Source: Cervus elaphus
Lineage: Eukaryota; Chordata; Mammalia; Artiodactyla; Cervidae
Length of the DNA: 64,000 bases
Direction: 5' to 3'
NCBI RefSeq assembly: GCF_910594005.1
Contig: NW_025316732.1
Coordinates: forward strand, 1-64,000
The notes below the pieces were generated by a model. It did not search any database, had not been told where the DNA came from, and saw nothing but the letters and a program-made list of their open reading frames with translations. Within the stretch, counting starts at the first letter, position 1. Every line of letters starts with the position of its first letter. Shown here in pieces: positions 36,659 through 50,961 of the stretch. The position numbers were made by a program, and so were the translations under genes.

Positions 36659-37876
36659 GCTCCTCGAATTTTTCACACCTTTTCATGCTCCTCGCATTTT
36701 TCACACCTTTTCATGCTCCTCACATTTTTCACACTTTTTCATGCTCCTGGTCTTTCTTTTTTTTTTTTTTGCTCCTCGCCTTTTTCACACCTTTTCATGC
36801 TCCTCGCATTTTTCACACTTTTTCATGCTCCTGGTCTTTCTTTTTTTTTTTTTTGCTCCTCGCATTTTTCACACCTTTTCATGCTCCTGGTCTTTCTTTT
36901 TTTTTTTTTTTTTTTTGCTCCTCGCTATTTTCACACCTTTTCATGCTCCTTGTCTTTCTTTTTTTTTTTTTTTTTTTTGCTCCTTGCATTTTTCACCCCT
37001 TTTTATGCTCCTGGTCTTTTTTTCTTTCTTTTTTTTTTTTTTTTGCTCCTCGCATTTTTCACACCTTTTCATGTTCCTGGTCTTTTTTTTTTTTTTGGTC
37101 CTCAAATTTTTCACACCTTTTCATGCTCCTCGCATTTTTCACACCTTTTCATGCTCCTCGCATTTTTCACACCTTTTCATGCTCCTCATCTTTTTTTTTT
37201 TTGCTCCTCGCATTTTTCACACGTTTTCATGCTCCTGGTCTTTTTTTTTTTTTTCCTCCTCGCATTTTTCACACCTTTTCATGCTCCTGGTCTTTCTTTT
37301 TTTTTTTTTTTTTTTTTGCTCCTTGCATTTTTCACACCTTTTCATGCTCCTGGTCTTCCTTTCTTTCTTTTTTTTTTTTTTTTTGCTCCTTGCATTTTTC
37401 ACACCTTTTCATGCTCCTGGTCTTTTTTTTTTTGTTTTGCTCCTCTCATTTTTCATACCTTTTCATGCTCCTGGTCTTTCTTTTTTTTTTTTTTTTTTTT
37501 GCTTCTCGCATTTTTCACACCTTTTCATGCTCCTCGTCTTTTTTTTTTTTTTTGCTCCTCGCATTTTTCACACCTTTTCATGCTCCTCGTCTTTCTTTTT
37601 TTTTTTTTTTTTTTTGCTCCTTGCAATTTTCACACCTATTCATGGTCCTGGTCTTTTTTTTTTTTTTTTTTTTTGCTCCTCAAATTTTTCACATCTTTTC
37701 ATGCTCCTGGTCTTTTTTTCTTTCTCTTTTTTTTTTTTTTCTTCCTCGCATTTTTCACACCTTTTGATGTTCCTGGTCTTTTTTTTTTTTTTTTTTTGCT
37801 CCTCGCATTTTTCACACCTTTTCATGCTCTTGTTTTTTTTTTTTTTTTGCTCCTCAAATTTTTTACACCTTTTCAT
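36659..37876 (+). repeat. Boundary block A' copy 1
   Basis: The block starts with GCTCCTCGAA at 36,659 (the equivalent blocks start GCTCCTTGAA). It then has CACACTTTTTC units, a CTCGCTATTTTC unit, CTTGTC, TTGCAATTTTC with CTATTCATGG, CTCAAA, a T tract broken by CTTTCTCTTT and the CTTTTGATGTTCC marker (GATG at 37,766). It ends before GCTTCTCGC at 37,877. Confidence 0.85.
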
Positions 37877-40800
37877 GCTTCTCGCATTTTTCACACCTTT
37901 TCATGCTCCTGGTCTTTTTTTTTTTTTTGCTCCTCGCATTTTTCACAACTTTTCATGCTCCTGGTCTTTTTTTTTTTTTTTGCTCCTCGCATTTTTCACA
38001 CCTTTTCATATTCCTGGTCTTTCTTTTTTTTTTTTTGCTCCTCGCATTTTTCACACCTTTTCATGCTCCTGGTCTTTCTTTCTTTCTTTTTTTTTTTTTT
38101 CTGCTCCTCGCATTTTTCACACCTTTTCATGCTCCTGGTCTTTTTTTTTTTTTTTGCTCCTCGAATTTTTCACACCTTTTCATGCTCCTGGTGTTTTTTT
38201 TTTTTTTTTTTTTTTTTGCTCCTCGCATTTTTCACACCTTTTCATGCTCCTGGTCTTTTTTTTTTTTTTTTTTTTTGCTCCTCGCATTTTTCACACCTTT
38301 TCATGCTCCTGGTCTTTCTTTTTTTTTTTTTTGCTCCTCGCATTTTTCACTCCTTTTCATGCTCCTCGCATTTTTCACACCTCTTCATCCTCCTCGCATT
38401 TTTCACAACTTCTCATGCTCGTCGCATTTTTCACAACTTTTCATGCTCCTGGTCTTTCTTTTTTTTTTTTTGCTCCTCGCATTTTTCACACCTTTTCTTG
38501 CTCCTGGTCTTTCTTTCTTTCTTTTTTTTTTTTTTCTGCTCCTCGCATTTTTCACACATTTTCATGCTCCTGGTCTTTTTTTTTTTTTTTGCTCCTCGCA
38601 TTTTTCACACCTTTTCATGCTCCTGGTCTCTTTTTTTTTTTTTTTTTTTTTGCTCCTCGCATTTTTCACACCTTTTCATGCTCCTGGTCTTTCTTTTTTT
38701 TTTTTTGCTCCTCGCATTTTTCACACCTTTTCATGCTCCTGGTCTTTCTTTTTTTTTTTTTTGCTCCTCGCATTTTTCAAACCTTTTCATGCTCCTGGTC
38801 TTTTTTTTTTTTTTGCTCCTCGCATTTTTCACACCTTTTCATGCTCCTGGTCTTTCTTTTTTTTTTTTTGCTCCTCGCATTTTTCACACCTTTTCATGCT
38901 CCTCGCATTTTTCACACCTCTTCATGCTCCTCGCATTTTTCACAACTTTTCATGCTCGTCACATTTTTCACACCTTTTCATGCTCCTTGCATTTTTCACA
39001 CCTTTTCATGCTCCTTGCATTTTTCACACCTTTTCATGCTCCTCGCATTTTTCACACCTTTTCATGCTCCTGGTCTTTCTTTTTTTTTTTTGCTCCTCGC
39101 ATTTTTCACACCTTTTCATGCTCCTGGTCTTTCTTTCTTTCTTTTTTTTTTTTTTTGCTCCTCGCATTTTTCACAACTTTTCATGCTCCTGGTCTTTTTT
39201 TTTTTTTTTGCTCCTCGCATTTTTCACAACTTTTCATGCTCCTGGTCTTTTTTTTTTTTTTTGCTCCTCGCATTTTTCACACCTTTTCATATTCCTGGTC
39301 TTTCTTTTCTTTTTTTTGCTCCTCGCATTTTTCACACCTTTTCATGCTCCTGGTGTTTTTTTTTTTTTTTTTTTTTTGCTCCTCGCATTTTTCACACCTT
39401 TTCATGCTCCTGGTCTTTTTTTTTTTTTTTTTTTTTGCTCCTCGCATTTTTCACACCTTTTCATGCTCCTGGGTTTTTTTTTTTTTTTTTTTTTTTTGCT
39501 CCTCGCATTTTTCACACCTTTTCATGCTCCTGGTCTTTTTTTTTTTTTTTTTTTTTTGCTCCTCGCATTTTTCACACCTTTTCATGCTCCTGGTGTTTTT
39601 TTTTTTTTTTTTTTTTTTTGCTCCTCGCATTTTTCACACCTTTTCATGCTCCTGGTCTTTCTTTTTTTTTTTTTGCTCCTCGCATTTTTCACACCTTTTC
39701 ATGCTCCTCCTATTTTTCACACCTCTTCATGCTCCTCGCATTTTTCACAACTTTTCATGCTCGTCACATTTTTCACACCTTTTCATGCTCCTTGCATTTT
39801 TCACACCTTTTCATGCTCCTTGCATTTTTCACACCTTTTCATGCTCCTCGCATTTTTCACACCTTTTCATGCTCCTCGCATTTTTCACAACTTTTCATGC
39901 TCCTGGTCTTTTTTTTTTTTTTTTGCAACTCGCATTTTTCACACCTTTTCATATTCCTGGTCTTTCTTTTTTTTTTTTTGCTCCTCGCGTTTTTCACACC
40001 TTTTCATGCTCCTGGTCTTTCTTTCTTTCTTTTTTTTTTTTTTCTGCTCCTCGCATTTTTCACACCTTTTCATGCTCCTGGTCTTTCTTTTTTTTTTTTT
40101 GCTCCTCGCATTTTTCACACCTTTTCATGCTCCTGGTGTTTTTTTTTTTTTTTTTTTTTTTGCTCCTCGCATTTTTCACACCTTTTCATGCTCCTGGTCT
40201 TTTTTTTTTTTTTTTTTTTTGCTCCTCGCTTTTTTCACACCTTTTCATGCTCCTGGGTTTTTTTTTTTTTTTTTTTTTTTTGCTCCTCGCATTTTTCACA
40301 CCTTTTCATGCTCCTGGTCTTTTTTTTTTTTTTTTTTTTTTGCTCCTCGCATTTTTCACACCTTTTCATTCTCCTGGTGTTTTTTTTTTTTTTTTTTTTT
40401 TTTGCTCCTCGCATTTTTCACACCTTTTCCTGCTCCTGGTCTTTTTTTTTTTTTTTTTTTTTGCTCCTCGCATTTTTCACACCTTTTCATGCTCCTGGTC
40501 TTTCTTTCTTTCTTTTTTTTTTTTTTTTGCTCCTCGCATTTTTCACACCTTTTCATGCTCCTGGTCTTTTTTTTTTTTTTTGCTCCTCGCATTTTTCACA
40601 CCTTTTCATGCTCCTGGTCTTTTTTTTTTTTTTTTTTTTGCTCCTCGCATTTTTCACCCCTTTTCATGCTCCTGGTCTTTTTTTTTTTTTTTGCTCCTCG
40701 CATTTTTCACACCTTTTCATGCTCCTGGTCTTTTTTTTTTTTTTGCTCCTCGCATTTTTCACACCTTTTCATGCTTCTGGTCTCTTTTTTTTTTTTTTGC

Positions 40801-43800
40801 TCCTCGCATTTTTCACACCTTTTCATGCTCCTGGTCTTTCTTTTTTTTTTTTTGCTCCTCGCATTTTTCAAACCTTTTCATGCTCCTGGTCTCTTTTCTT
40901 TTTTTTTTTTTTTTTGCTCCTCGCATTTTTCACACCTTTTCATGCTCCTGGTCTTTCTTTTTTTTTTTTTGCTCCTCGCATTTTTCACACCTTTTCATGC
41001 TCCTGGTCTTTCTTTCTTTTTTTTTTTTTTTGCTCCTCGCATTTTTCACACCTTTTCATGCTCCTGGTCTTTCTTTTTTTTTTTTTGCTCCTCGCATTTT
41101 TCAAACCTTTTCATGCTCCTGGTCTCTTTTCTTTTGTTTTTTTTTTTTTGCTCCTCGCATTTTTCACACGTTTTCATGCTCCTGGTCTTTCTTTTTTTTT
41201 TTTTGCTCCTCGCATTTTTCACACCTTTTCATGCTCCTGGTCTTTCTTTTTTTTTTTTTGCTCCTCGCATTTTTCACACCTTTTCATGCTCCTGGTCTTT
41301 CTTTCTTTTTTTTTTTTTTGCTCCTCGCATTTTTCACACCTTTTCATGCTCCTGGTCTTTCTTTTTTTTTTTTTTTTTTTTGCTCCTCGCATTTTTCACA
41401 TCTTTTCATGCTCCTGGTCTTTTTTTTTTCTTTTGCTCCTCGCATTTTTCACACCTTTTCATGCTCCTGGTCTTTCTTTTTTTTTTTTTTTTTTTGCTCC
41501 TCGCATTTTTCACACCTTTTCATGCACCTGGTCTCTTTTCTTTTTTTTTTTTTTTTGCTCCTCGCATTTTTCACACCTTTTCATGCTCCTGGTCTTTCTT
41601 TCTTTCTTTTTTTTTTTTTTTTGCTCCTCGCATTTTTCACACCTTTTCATGCTCCTGGTCTTTTTTTTTTTTTTTGCTCCTCGCATTTTTCACACCTTTT
41701 CATGCTCCTGGTCTTTTTTTTTTTTTTGCTCCTCGCATTTTTCACACCTTTTCATGCTTCTGGTCTCTTTTTTTTTTTTTTGCTCCTCGCATTTTTCACA
41801 CCTTTTCATGCTCCTGGTCTTTCTTTCTTTCTTTTTTTTTTTTTTCTGCTCCTCGCATTTTTCACACCTTTTCATGCTCCTGGTCTTTTTTTTTTTTTTT
41901 GCTCCTCGAATTTTTCACACCTTTTCATGCTCCTGGTGTTTTTTTTTTTTTTTTTTTTTTTTGCTCCTCGCATTTTTCACACCTTTTCATGCTCCTGGTC
42001 TTTTTTTTTTTTTTTTTTTTTGCTCCTCTCATTTTTCACACCTTTTCATGCTCCTGGTCTTTCTTTTTTTTTTTTTTGCTCCTCGCATTTTTCACTCCTT
42101 TTCATGCTCCTCGCATTTTTCACACCTCTTCATGCTCCTCGCATTTTTCACAACTTCTCATGCTCGTCGCATTTTTCACAACTTTTCATGCTCCTGGTCT
42201 TTCTTTTTTTTTTTTTGCTCCTCGCATTTTTCACACCTTTTCTTGCTCCTGGTCTTTCTTTCTTTCTTTTTTTTTTTTTTCTGCTCCTCGCATTTTTCAC
42301 ACATTTTCATGCTCCTGGTCTTTTTTTTTTTTTTTGCTCCTCGCATTTTTCACACCTTTTCATGCTCCTGGTCTCTTTTTTTTTTTTTTTTTTTTTGCTC
42401 CTCGCATTTTTCACACCTTTTCATGCTCCTGGTCTTTCTTTTTTTTTTTTTGCTCCTCGCATTTTTCACACCTTTTCATGCTCCTGGTCTTTCTTTTTTT
42501 TTTTTTTGCTCCTCGCATTTTTCAAACCTTTTCATGCTCCTGGTCTTTTTTTTTTTTTTGCTCCTCGCATTTTTCACACCTTTTCATGCTCCTGGTCTTT
42601 CTTTTTTTTTTTTTGCTCCTCGCATTTTTCACACCTTTTCATGCTCCTCGCATTTTTCACACCTCTTCATGCTCCTCGCATTTTTCACAACTTTTCATGC
42701 TCGTCACATTTTTCACACCTTTTCATGCTCCTTGCATTTTTCACACCTTTTCATGCTCCTTGCATTTTTCACACCTTTTCATGCTCCTCGCATTTTTCAC
42801 ACCTTTTCATGCTCCTGGTCTTTCTTTTTTTTTTTTGCTCCTCGCATTTTTCACACCTTTTCATGCTCCTGGTCTTTCTTTCTTTCTTTTTTTTTTTTTT
42901 TGCTCCTCGCATTTTTCACAACTTTTCATGCTCCTGGTCTTTTTTTTTTTTTTTGCTCCTCGCATTTTTCACAACTTTTCATGCTCCTGGTCTTTTTTTT
43001 TTTTTTTGCTCCTCGCATTTTTCACACCTTTTCATATTCCTGGTCTTTCTTTTCTTTTTTTTGCTCCTCGCATTTTTCACACCTTTTCATGCTCCTGGTG
43101 TTTTTTTTTTTTTTTTTTTTTTGCTCCTCGCATTTTTCACACCTTTTCATGCTCCTGGTCTTTTTTTTTTTTTTTTTTTTTTCTCCTCCCCTTTTTCACA
43201 CCTTTTCATGCTCCTGGGTTTTTTTTTTTTTTTTTTTTTTTTTGCTCCTCGAATTTTTCACACCTTTTCATGCTCCTGGTCTTTTTTTTTTTTTTTTTTT
43301 TTTTTTCCTCGCTTTTTTCACCCCTTTTCTTGCTCCTGGTGTTTTTTTTTTTTTTTTTTTTTTTTTGCTCCTCGCATTTTTCACACCTTTTCATGCTCCT
43401 GGTCTTTTTTTTTTTTTTTTTTTTTGCTCCTCGCATTTTTCACACCTTTTCATGCTCCTGGTCTTTCTTTTTTTTTTTTTTGCTCCTCGCATTTTTCACT
43501 CCTTTTCATGCTCCTCGCATTTTTCACACCTCTTCATGCTCCTCGCATTTTTCACAACTTCTCATGCTCGTCGCATTTTTCACACCTTTTCATGCTCCTG
43601 GTCTTTCTTTTCTTTTTTTTGCTCCTCGCATTTTTCACACCTTTTCATGCTCCTGGTCTTTCTTTCTTTCTTTTTTTTTTTTTTTTGCTCCTCGCATTTT
43701 TCACAACTTTTCATGCTCCTGGTCTTTTTTTTTTTTTTTTTGCTCCTCGCATTTTTCACACCTTTTCATATTCCTGGTCTTTTTTTTTTTTTTTGCTCCT

Positions 43801-45340
43801 CGCATTTTTCACAACTTTTCATGCTCCTGGTCTTTTTTTTTTTTTTTGCTCCTCGCATTTTTCACAACTTTTCATGCTCCTGGTCTTTTTTTTTTTTTTT
43901 TGCTCCTCGCATTTTTCACACCTTTTCATATTCCTGGTCTTTCTTTTCTTTTTTTTGCTCCTCGCATTTTTCACACCTTTTCATGCTCCTGGTCTTTCTT
44001 TCTTTCTTTTTTTTTTTTTTCTGCTCCTCGCATTTTTCACACCTTTTCATGCTCCTGGTCTTTTTTTTTTTTTTTGCTCCTCGCGTTTTTCACACCTTTT
44101 CATGCTCCTGGTCTTTTTTTTTTTTTTGCTCCTCGCATTTTTCACACCTTTTCATGCTCCTGGTCTTTCTTTTTTTTTTTTTGCTCCTCGCATTTTTCAC
44201 ACCTTTTCATGCTCCTCCTATTTTTCACACCTCTTCATGCTCCTCGCATTTTTCACAACTTTTCATGCTCGTCACATTTTTCACACCTTTTCATGCTCCT
44301 TGCATTTTTCACACCTTTTCATGCTCCTTGCATTTTTCACACCTTTTCATGCTCCTCGCATTTTTCACACCTTTTCATGCTCCTCGCATTTTTCACAACT
44401 TTTCATGCTCCTGGTCTTTTTTTTTTTTTTTTGCTCCTCGCATTTTTCACACCTTTTCATATTCCTGGTCTTTCTTTTTTTTTTTTTGCTCCTCGCGTTT
44501 TTCACACCTTTTCATGCTCCTGGTCTTTCTTTCTTTCTTTTTTTTTTTTTTCTGCTCCTCGCATTTTTCACACCTTTTCATGCTCCTGGTCTTTCTTTTT
44601 TTTTTTTTGCTCCTCGCATTTTTCACACCTTTTCATGCTCCTGGTGTTTTTTTTTTTTTTTTTTTTTTTTGCTCCTCGCATTTTTCACACCTTTTCATGC
44701 TCCTGGTCTTTTTTTTTTTTTTTTTTTTTTGCTCCTCGCATTTTTCCCACCTTTTCTTGCTCCTGGGTTTTTTTTTTTTTTTTTTTTTTTTTGCTCCTCG
44801 CATTTTTCACACCTTTTCATGCTCCTGGTCTTTTTTTTTTTTTTTTTTTTTTGCTCCTCGCATTTTTCACACCTTTTCATTCTCCTGGTTTTTTTTTTTT
44901 TTTTTTTTTTTTTTTGCTCCTCGCATTTTTCACACCTTTTCATGCTCCTGGTCTTTTTTTTTTTTTTTTTTTTTGCTCCTCGCATTTTTCACACCTTTTC
45001 ATGCTCCTGGTCTTTCTTTCTTTCTTTTTTTTTTTTTTTTGCTCCTCGCATTTTTCACACCTTTTCATGCTCCTGGTGTTTTTTTTTTTTTTTTTTTTTT
45101 TTGCTCCTCGCATTTTTCACACCTTTTCATGCTCCTGGTCTTTTTTTTTTTTTTTTTTTTTTGCTCCTCGCATTTTTCACACCTTTTCATGCTCCTGGTC
45201 TTTCTTTCTTTCTTTTTTTTTTTTTTTTGCTCCTCGCATTTTTCACAACTTTTCATGCTCCTGGTCTTTTTTTTTTTTTTTTGCTCCTCGCATTTTTCCC
45301 ACCTTTTCATGCTCCTGGTCTTTTTTTTTTTTTTTTTTTT
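37877..45340 (+). repeat. Family B block (about 7.5 kb)
   Basis: The first about 1.5 kb match 28,141-29,640 at about 9,730 bp. The stretch 40.7-44.1 kb matches 31.4-34.8 kb at about 9,284 bp, and 44,211 onward matches 35,718 onward at about 8,500 bp. The block is thus a diverged copy of 28.1-36.7 kb with net losses at two or more points. Confidence 0.85.
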
Positions 45341-46558
45341 GCTCCTTGAATTTTTCACACCTTTTCATGCTCCTCGCATTTTTCACTCCTCTTCATGCTC
45401 CTCGCATTTTTCACACTTTTTCATGCTCCTGGTCTTTCTTTTTTTTTTTTTTGCTCCTCGCATTTTTCACACCTTTTCATGCTCCTCGCATTTTTCACAC
45501 TTTTTCATGCTCCTGGTCTTTCTTTTTTTTTTTTTTGCTCCTCGCATTTTTCACACCTTTTCATGCTCCTGGTCTTTCTTTTTTTTTTTTTTTTTTTTGC
45601 TCCTCGCTATTTTCACACCTTTTCATGCTCCTTGTCTTTCTTTTTTTTTTTTTTTTTTTTGCTCCTTGCATTTTTCACACCTTTTCATGCTCCTGGTCTT
45701 TCTTTCTTTCTTTTTTTTTTTTTTTTGCTCCTCGCATTTTTCACACCTTTTCATGTTCCTGGTCTTTTTTTTTTTTTTGGTCCTCAAATTTTTCACACCT
45801 TTTCATGCTCCTCGCATTTTTCACACCTTTTCATGCTCCTCGCATTTTTCACACCTTTTCATGCTCCTCATCTTTTTTTTTTTGCTCCTCGCATTTTTCA
45901 CACGTTTTCATGCTCCTGGTCTTTTTTTTTTTTTTCCTCCTCGCATTTTTCACACCTTTTCATGCTCCTGGTCTTTCTTTTTTTTTTTTTTTTTTTTTGC
46001 TCCTTGCATTTTTCACACCTTTTCATGCTCCTGGTCTTCCTTTCTTTCTTTTTTTTTTTTTTTTTGCTCCTTGCATTTTTCACACCTTTTCATGCTCCTG
46101 GTCTTTTTTTTTTTGTTTTGCTCCTCTCATTTTTCATACCTTTTCATGCTCCTGGTCTTTCTTTTTTTTTTTTTTTTTTTTTGCTTCTCGCATTTTTCAC
46201 ACCTTTTCATGCTCCTCGTCTTTTTTTTTTTTTTTGCTCCTCGCATTTTTCACACCTTTTCATGCTCCTCGTCTTTCTTTTTTTTTTTTTTTTTTTTGCT
46301 CCTTGCAATTTTCACACCTATTCATGGTCCTGGTCTTTTTTTTTTTTTTTTTTTTTGCTCCTCAAATTTTTCACATCTTTTCATGCTCCTGGTCTTTTTT
46401 TTTTTCTCTTTTTTTTTTTTTTCTTCCTCGCATTTTTCACACCTTTTGATGTTCCTGGTCTTTTTTTTTTTTTTTTTTTGCTCCTCGCATTTTTCACACC
46501 TTTTCATGCTCTTGGTTTTTTTTTTTTTTTGCTCCTCATATTTTTTACACCTTTTCAT
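45341..46558 (+). repeat. Boundary block A' copy 2
   Basis: Same landmark order as 36,659-37,876, from GCTCCTTGAA at 45,341 to the GATG marker at 46,448. The CTCAAATTTTTTACACC monomer after the marker reads CTCATATTTTTTACACC here. Confidence 0.85.
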
Positions 46559-49391
46559 GCTTCTCGCATTTTTCACACCTTTTCATGCTCCTGGTCTTTT
46601 TTTTTTTTTTGCTCCTCGCATTTTTCACAACTTTTCATGCTCCTGGTCTTTTTTTTTTTTTTTGCTCCTCGCATTTTTCACACCTTTTCATATTCCTGGT
46701 CTTTCTTTTTTTTTTTTTGCTCCTCGCATTTTTCACACCTTTTCATGCTCCTGGTCTTTCTTTCTTTCTTTTTTTTTTTTTCTGCTCCTCGCATTTTTCA
46801 CACCTTTTCATGCTCCTGGTCTTTTTTTTTTTTTTTGCTCCTCGAATTTTTCACACCTTTTCATGCTCCTGGTGTTTTTTTTTTTTTTTTTTTTTTTTGC
46901 TCCTCGCATTTTTCACACCTTTTCATGCTCCTGGTCTTTTTTTTTTTTTTTTTTTTTGCTCCTCGCATTTTTCACACCTTTTCATGCTCCTGGTCTTTCT
47001 TTTTTTTTTTTTTGCTCCTCGCATTTTTCACTCCTTTTCATGCTCCTCGCATTTTTCACACCTCTTCATCCTCCTCGCATTTTTCACAACTTCTCATGCT
47101 CGTCGCATTTTTCACAACTTTTCATGCTCCTGGTCTTTCTTTTTTTTTTTTTGCTCCTCGCATTTTTCACACCTTTTCTTGCTCCTGGTCTTTCTTTCTT
47201 TCTTTTTTTTTTTTTTCTGCTCCTCGCATTTTTCACACATTTTCATGCTCCTGGTCTTTTTTTTTTTTTTTGCTCCTCGCATTTTTCACACCTTTTCATG
47301 CTCCTGGTCTCTTTTTTTTTTTTTTTTTTTTTGCTCCTCGCATTTTTCACACCTTTTCATGCTCCTGGTCTTTCTTTTTTTTTTTTTGCTCCTCGCATTT
47401 TTCACACCTTTTCATGCTCCTGGTCTTTCTTTTTTTTTTTTTGCTCCTCGCATTTTTCAAACCTTTTCATGCTCCTGGTCTTTTTTTTTTTTTTGCTCCT
47501 CGCATTTTTCACACCTTTTCATGCTCCTGGTCTTTCTTTTTTTTTTTTTGCTCCTCGCATTTTTCACACCTTTTCATGCTCCTCGCATTTTTCACACCTC
47601 TTCATGCTCCTCGCATTTTTCACAACTTTTCATGCTCGTCACATTTTTCACACCTTTTCATGCTCCTTGCATTTTTCACACCTTTTCATGCTCCTTGCAT
47701 TTTTCACACCTTTTCATGCTCCTCGCATTTTTCACACCTTTTCATGCTCCTGGTCTTTCTTTTTTTTTTTTTGCTCCTCGCATTTTTCACACCTTTTCAT
47801 GCTCCTGGTCTTTCTTTCTTTCTTTTTTTTTTTTTTTGCTCCTCGCATTTTTCACAACTTTTCATGCTCCTGGTCTTTTTTTTTTTTTTTGCTCCTCGCA
47901 TTTTTCACAACTTTTCATGCTCCTGGTCTTTTTTTTTTTTTTTGCTCCTCGCATTTTTCACACCTTTTCATATTCCTGGTCTTTCTTTCTTTTTTTTTGC
48001 TCCTCGCATTTTTCACACCTTTTCATGCTCCTGGGTGTTTTTTTTTTTTTTTTTTTTTTGCTCCTCGCATTTTTCACACCTTTTCATGCTCCTGGTCTTT
48101 TTTTTTTTTTTTTTTTTTGCTCCTCTCCTTTTTCACACCTTTTCCTGCTCCTGGGTTTTTTTTTTTTTTTTTTTTTTTTGCTCCTCGCATTTTTCACACC
48201 TTTTCATGCTCCTGGTCTTTTTTTTTTTTTTTTTTTTTTTTGCTCCTCGCATTTTTCACACCTTTTCTTGCTCCTGGTGTTTTTTTTTTTTTTTTTTTTT
48301 TTTGCTCCTCGCATTTTTCACACCTTTTCATGCTCCTGGTCTTTCTTTTTTTTTTTTTGCTCCTCGCATTTTTCACACCTTTTCATGCTCCTCCTATTTT
48401 TCACACCTCTTCATGCTCCTCGCATTTTTCACAACTTTTCATGCTCGTCACATTTTTCACACCTTTTCATGCTCCTTGCATTTTTCACACCTTTTCATGC
48501 TCCTTGCATTTTTCACACCTTTTCATGCTCCTCGCATTTTTCACACCTTTTCATGCTCCTCGCATTTTTCACACTTTTTCATGCTCCTGGTCTTTCTTTC
48601 TTTCTTTTTTTTTTTTTTCTGCTCCTCGCATTTTTCACACCTTTTCATGCTCCTGGTCTTTCTTTTTTTTTTTTTGCTCCTCGCGTTTTTCACACCTTTT
48701 CATGCTCCTGGTCTTTCTTTCTTTCTTTTTTTTTTTTTTCTGCTCCTCGCATTTTTCACACCTTTTCATGCTCCTGGTCTTTCTTTTTTTTTTTTTGCTC
48801 CTCGCATTTTTCACACCTTTTCATGCTCCTGGTGTTTTTTTTTTTTTTTTTTTTTTTTGCTCCTCGCATTTTTCACACCTTTTCTTGCTCCTGGTCTTTT
48901 TTTTTTTTTTTTTTTTTGCTCCTCGCATTTTTCTCACCTTTTCATGCTCCTGGGTTTTTTTTTTTTTTTTTTTTTTTTGCTCCTCGCATTTTTCACACCT
49001 TTTCATGCTCCTGGTCTTTTTTTTTTTTTTTTTTTTTTTTGCTCCTCGCATTTTTCACACCTTTTCATGTTCCTGTTTTTTTTTTTTTTTTTTTTTTTTT
49101 GCTCCTCGCATTTTTCACACCTTTTCATGCTCCTGGTCTTTTTTTTTTTTTTTTTTTTTTGCTCCTCGCATTTTTCACACCTTTTCATGCTCCTGGTCTT
49201 TCTTTCTTTCTTTTTTTTTTTTTTTTTGCTCCTCGCATTTTTCACAACTTTTCATGCTCCTGGTCTTTTTTTTTTTTTTTTGCTCCTCGCATTTTTCACA
49301 CCTTTTCATGCTCCTGGTCTTTTTTTTTTTTTTGCTCCTCGCATTTTTCACACCTTTTCATGCTCCTGGTCTTTTTTTTTTTTTTTTTTTT
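46559..49391 (+). repeat. Family B block (about 2.8 kb)
   Basis: The block carries the standard B head up to about 48.0 kb, then GGTG/GGGT long-T modules starting near 48,030 and 48,830. It ends at GCTCCTTGAA (49,392). Confidence 0.85.
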
Positions 49392-50559
49392 GCTCCTTGA
49401 ATTTTTCACACCTTTTCATGCTCCTCGCATTTTTCACACCTCTTCATGCTCCTCGCATTTTTCACACTTTTTCATGCTCCTGGTCTTTCTTTTTTTTTTT
49501 TTTGCTCCTCGCATTTTTCACACCTTTTCATGCTCCTCACATTTTTCACACTTTTTCATGCTCCTGGTCTTTCTTTTTTTTTTTTTTGCTCCTCGCATTT
49601 TTCACACCTTTTCATGCTCCTGGTCTTTCTTTTTTTTTTTTTTTTTTTTGCTCCTCGCTATTTTCCCCCCTTTTCATGCTCCTTGTCTTTCTTTTTTTTT
49701 TTTTTTTTTTTGCTCCTTGCATTTTTCACACCTTTTCATGCTCCTGGTCTTTCTTTCTTTCTTTTTTTTTTTTTTTTTGCTCCTCGCATTTTTCACACCT
49801 TTTCATGTTCCTGGTCTTTTTTTTTTTTTTGGTCCTCAAATTTTTCACACCTTTTCATGCTCCTCGCATTTTTCACACCTTTTCATGCTCCTCGCATTTT
49901 TCACACCTTTTCATGCTCCTCATCTTTTTTTTTTTTGCTCCTCGCATTTTTCACACGTTTTCATGCTCCTGGTCTTTCTTTTTTTTTTTTTTTTTTTTGC
50001 TCCTTGCATTTTTCACACCTTTTCATGCTCCTGGTCTTCCTTTCTTTCTTTTTTTTTTTTTTTTTTGCTCCTTGCATTTTTCACACCTTTTCATGCTCCT
50101 GGTCTTTTTTTTTTTGTTTTGCTCCTCTCATTTTTCATACCTTTTCATGCTCCTGGTCTTTCTTTTTTTTTTTTTTTTTTTTGCTTCTCGCATTTTTCAC
50201 ACCTTTTCATGCTCCTCGTCTTTTTTTTTTTTTTGCTCCTCGCATTTTTCACACCTTTTCATGCTCCTCGTCTTTCTTTTTTTTTTTTTTTTTTTTTGCT
50301 CCTTGCAATTTTCACACCTATTCATGGTCCTGGTCTTTTTTTTTTTTTTTTTTTTTTGCTCCTCAAATTTTTCACATCTTTTCATGCTCCTGGTCTTTTT
50401 TTCTTTCTCTTTTTTTTTTTTTTCTTCCTCGCATTTTTCACACCTTTTGATGTTCCTGGTCTTTTTTTTTTTTTTTTTTTGCTCCTCGCATTTTTCACAC
50501 CTTTTCATGCTCTTGGTTTTTTTTTTTTTTTGCTCCTCAAATTTTTTACACCTTTTCAT
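49392..50559 (+). repeat. Boundary block A' copy 3
   Basis: GCTCCTTGAA at 49,392, CTCGCTATTTTC changed to a CCCCCC form (about 49,670), CTTGTC, and GATG at 50,449. It lacks one CCTCCTCGC unit present in copies 1 and 2. Confidence 0.84.
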
Positions 50560-50961
50560 GCTTCTCGCATTTTTCACACCTTTTCATGCTCCTGGTCTTT
50601 TTTTTTTTTTTGCTCCTCGCATTTTTCACAACTTTTCATGCTCCTGGTCTTTTTTTTTTTTTTTGCTCCTCGCATTTTTCACACCTTTTCATATTCCTGG
50701 TCTTTCTTTTTTTTTTTTTGCTCCTCGCATTTTTCACACCTTTTCATGCTCCTGGTCTTTCTTTCTTTCTTTTTTTTTTTTTTCTGCTCCTCGCATTTTT
50801 CACACCTTTTCATGCTCCTGGTCTTTTTTTTTTTTTTTGCTCCTCGAATTTTTCACACCTTTTCATGCTCCTGGTGTTTTTTTTTTTTTTTTTTTTTTTT
50901 TTGCTCCTCGCATTTTTCACACCTTTTCATGCTCCTGGTCTTTTTTTTTTTTTTTTTTTTT
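50560..50961 (+). repeat. Truncated family B block (about 0.4 kb)
   Basis: Only the first B-head units are present (GCTTCTCGC to the first GGTG and GGTC linkers, with GCTCCTCGAA at about 50,841). The sequence then jumps to the GCTCCTTGAA that opens the next boundary block. Together with 49,392-50,559 it forms a 1.57-kb unit whose landmarks recur about 1,595 bp later. Confidence 0.85.

Noticed and set aside
24015..49400. Very long open reading frames on the plus strand (up to about 8,461 codons)
   Set aside because: Between about 28.1 and 37.8 kb all three plus frames are open at once, which no gene produces. The sequence has almost no A, so stop codons cannot form except in a few variants. 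T-tract lengths are not multiples of three, and the product is a repetitive Phe/Leu/Ser chain.
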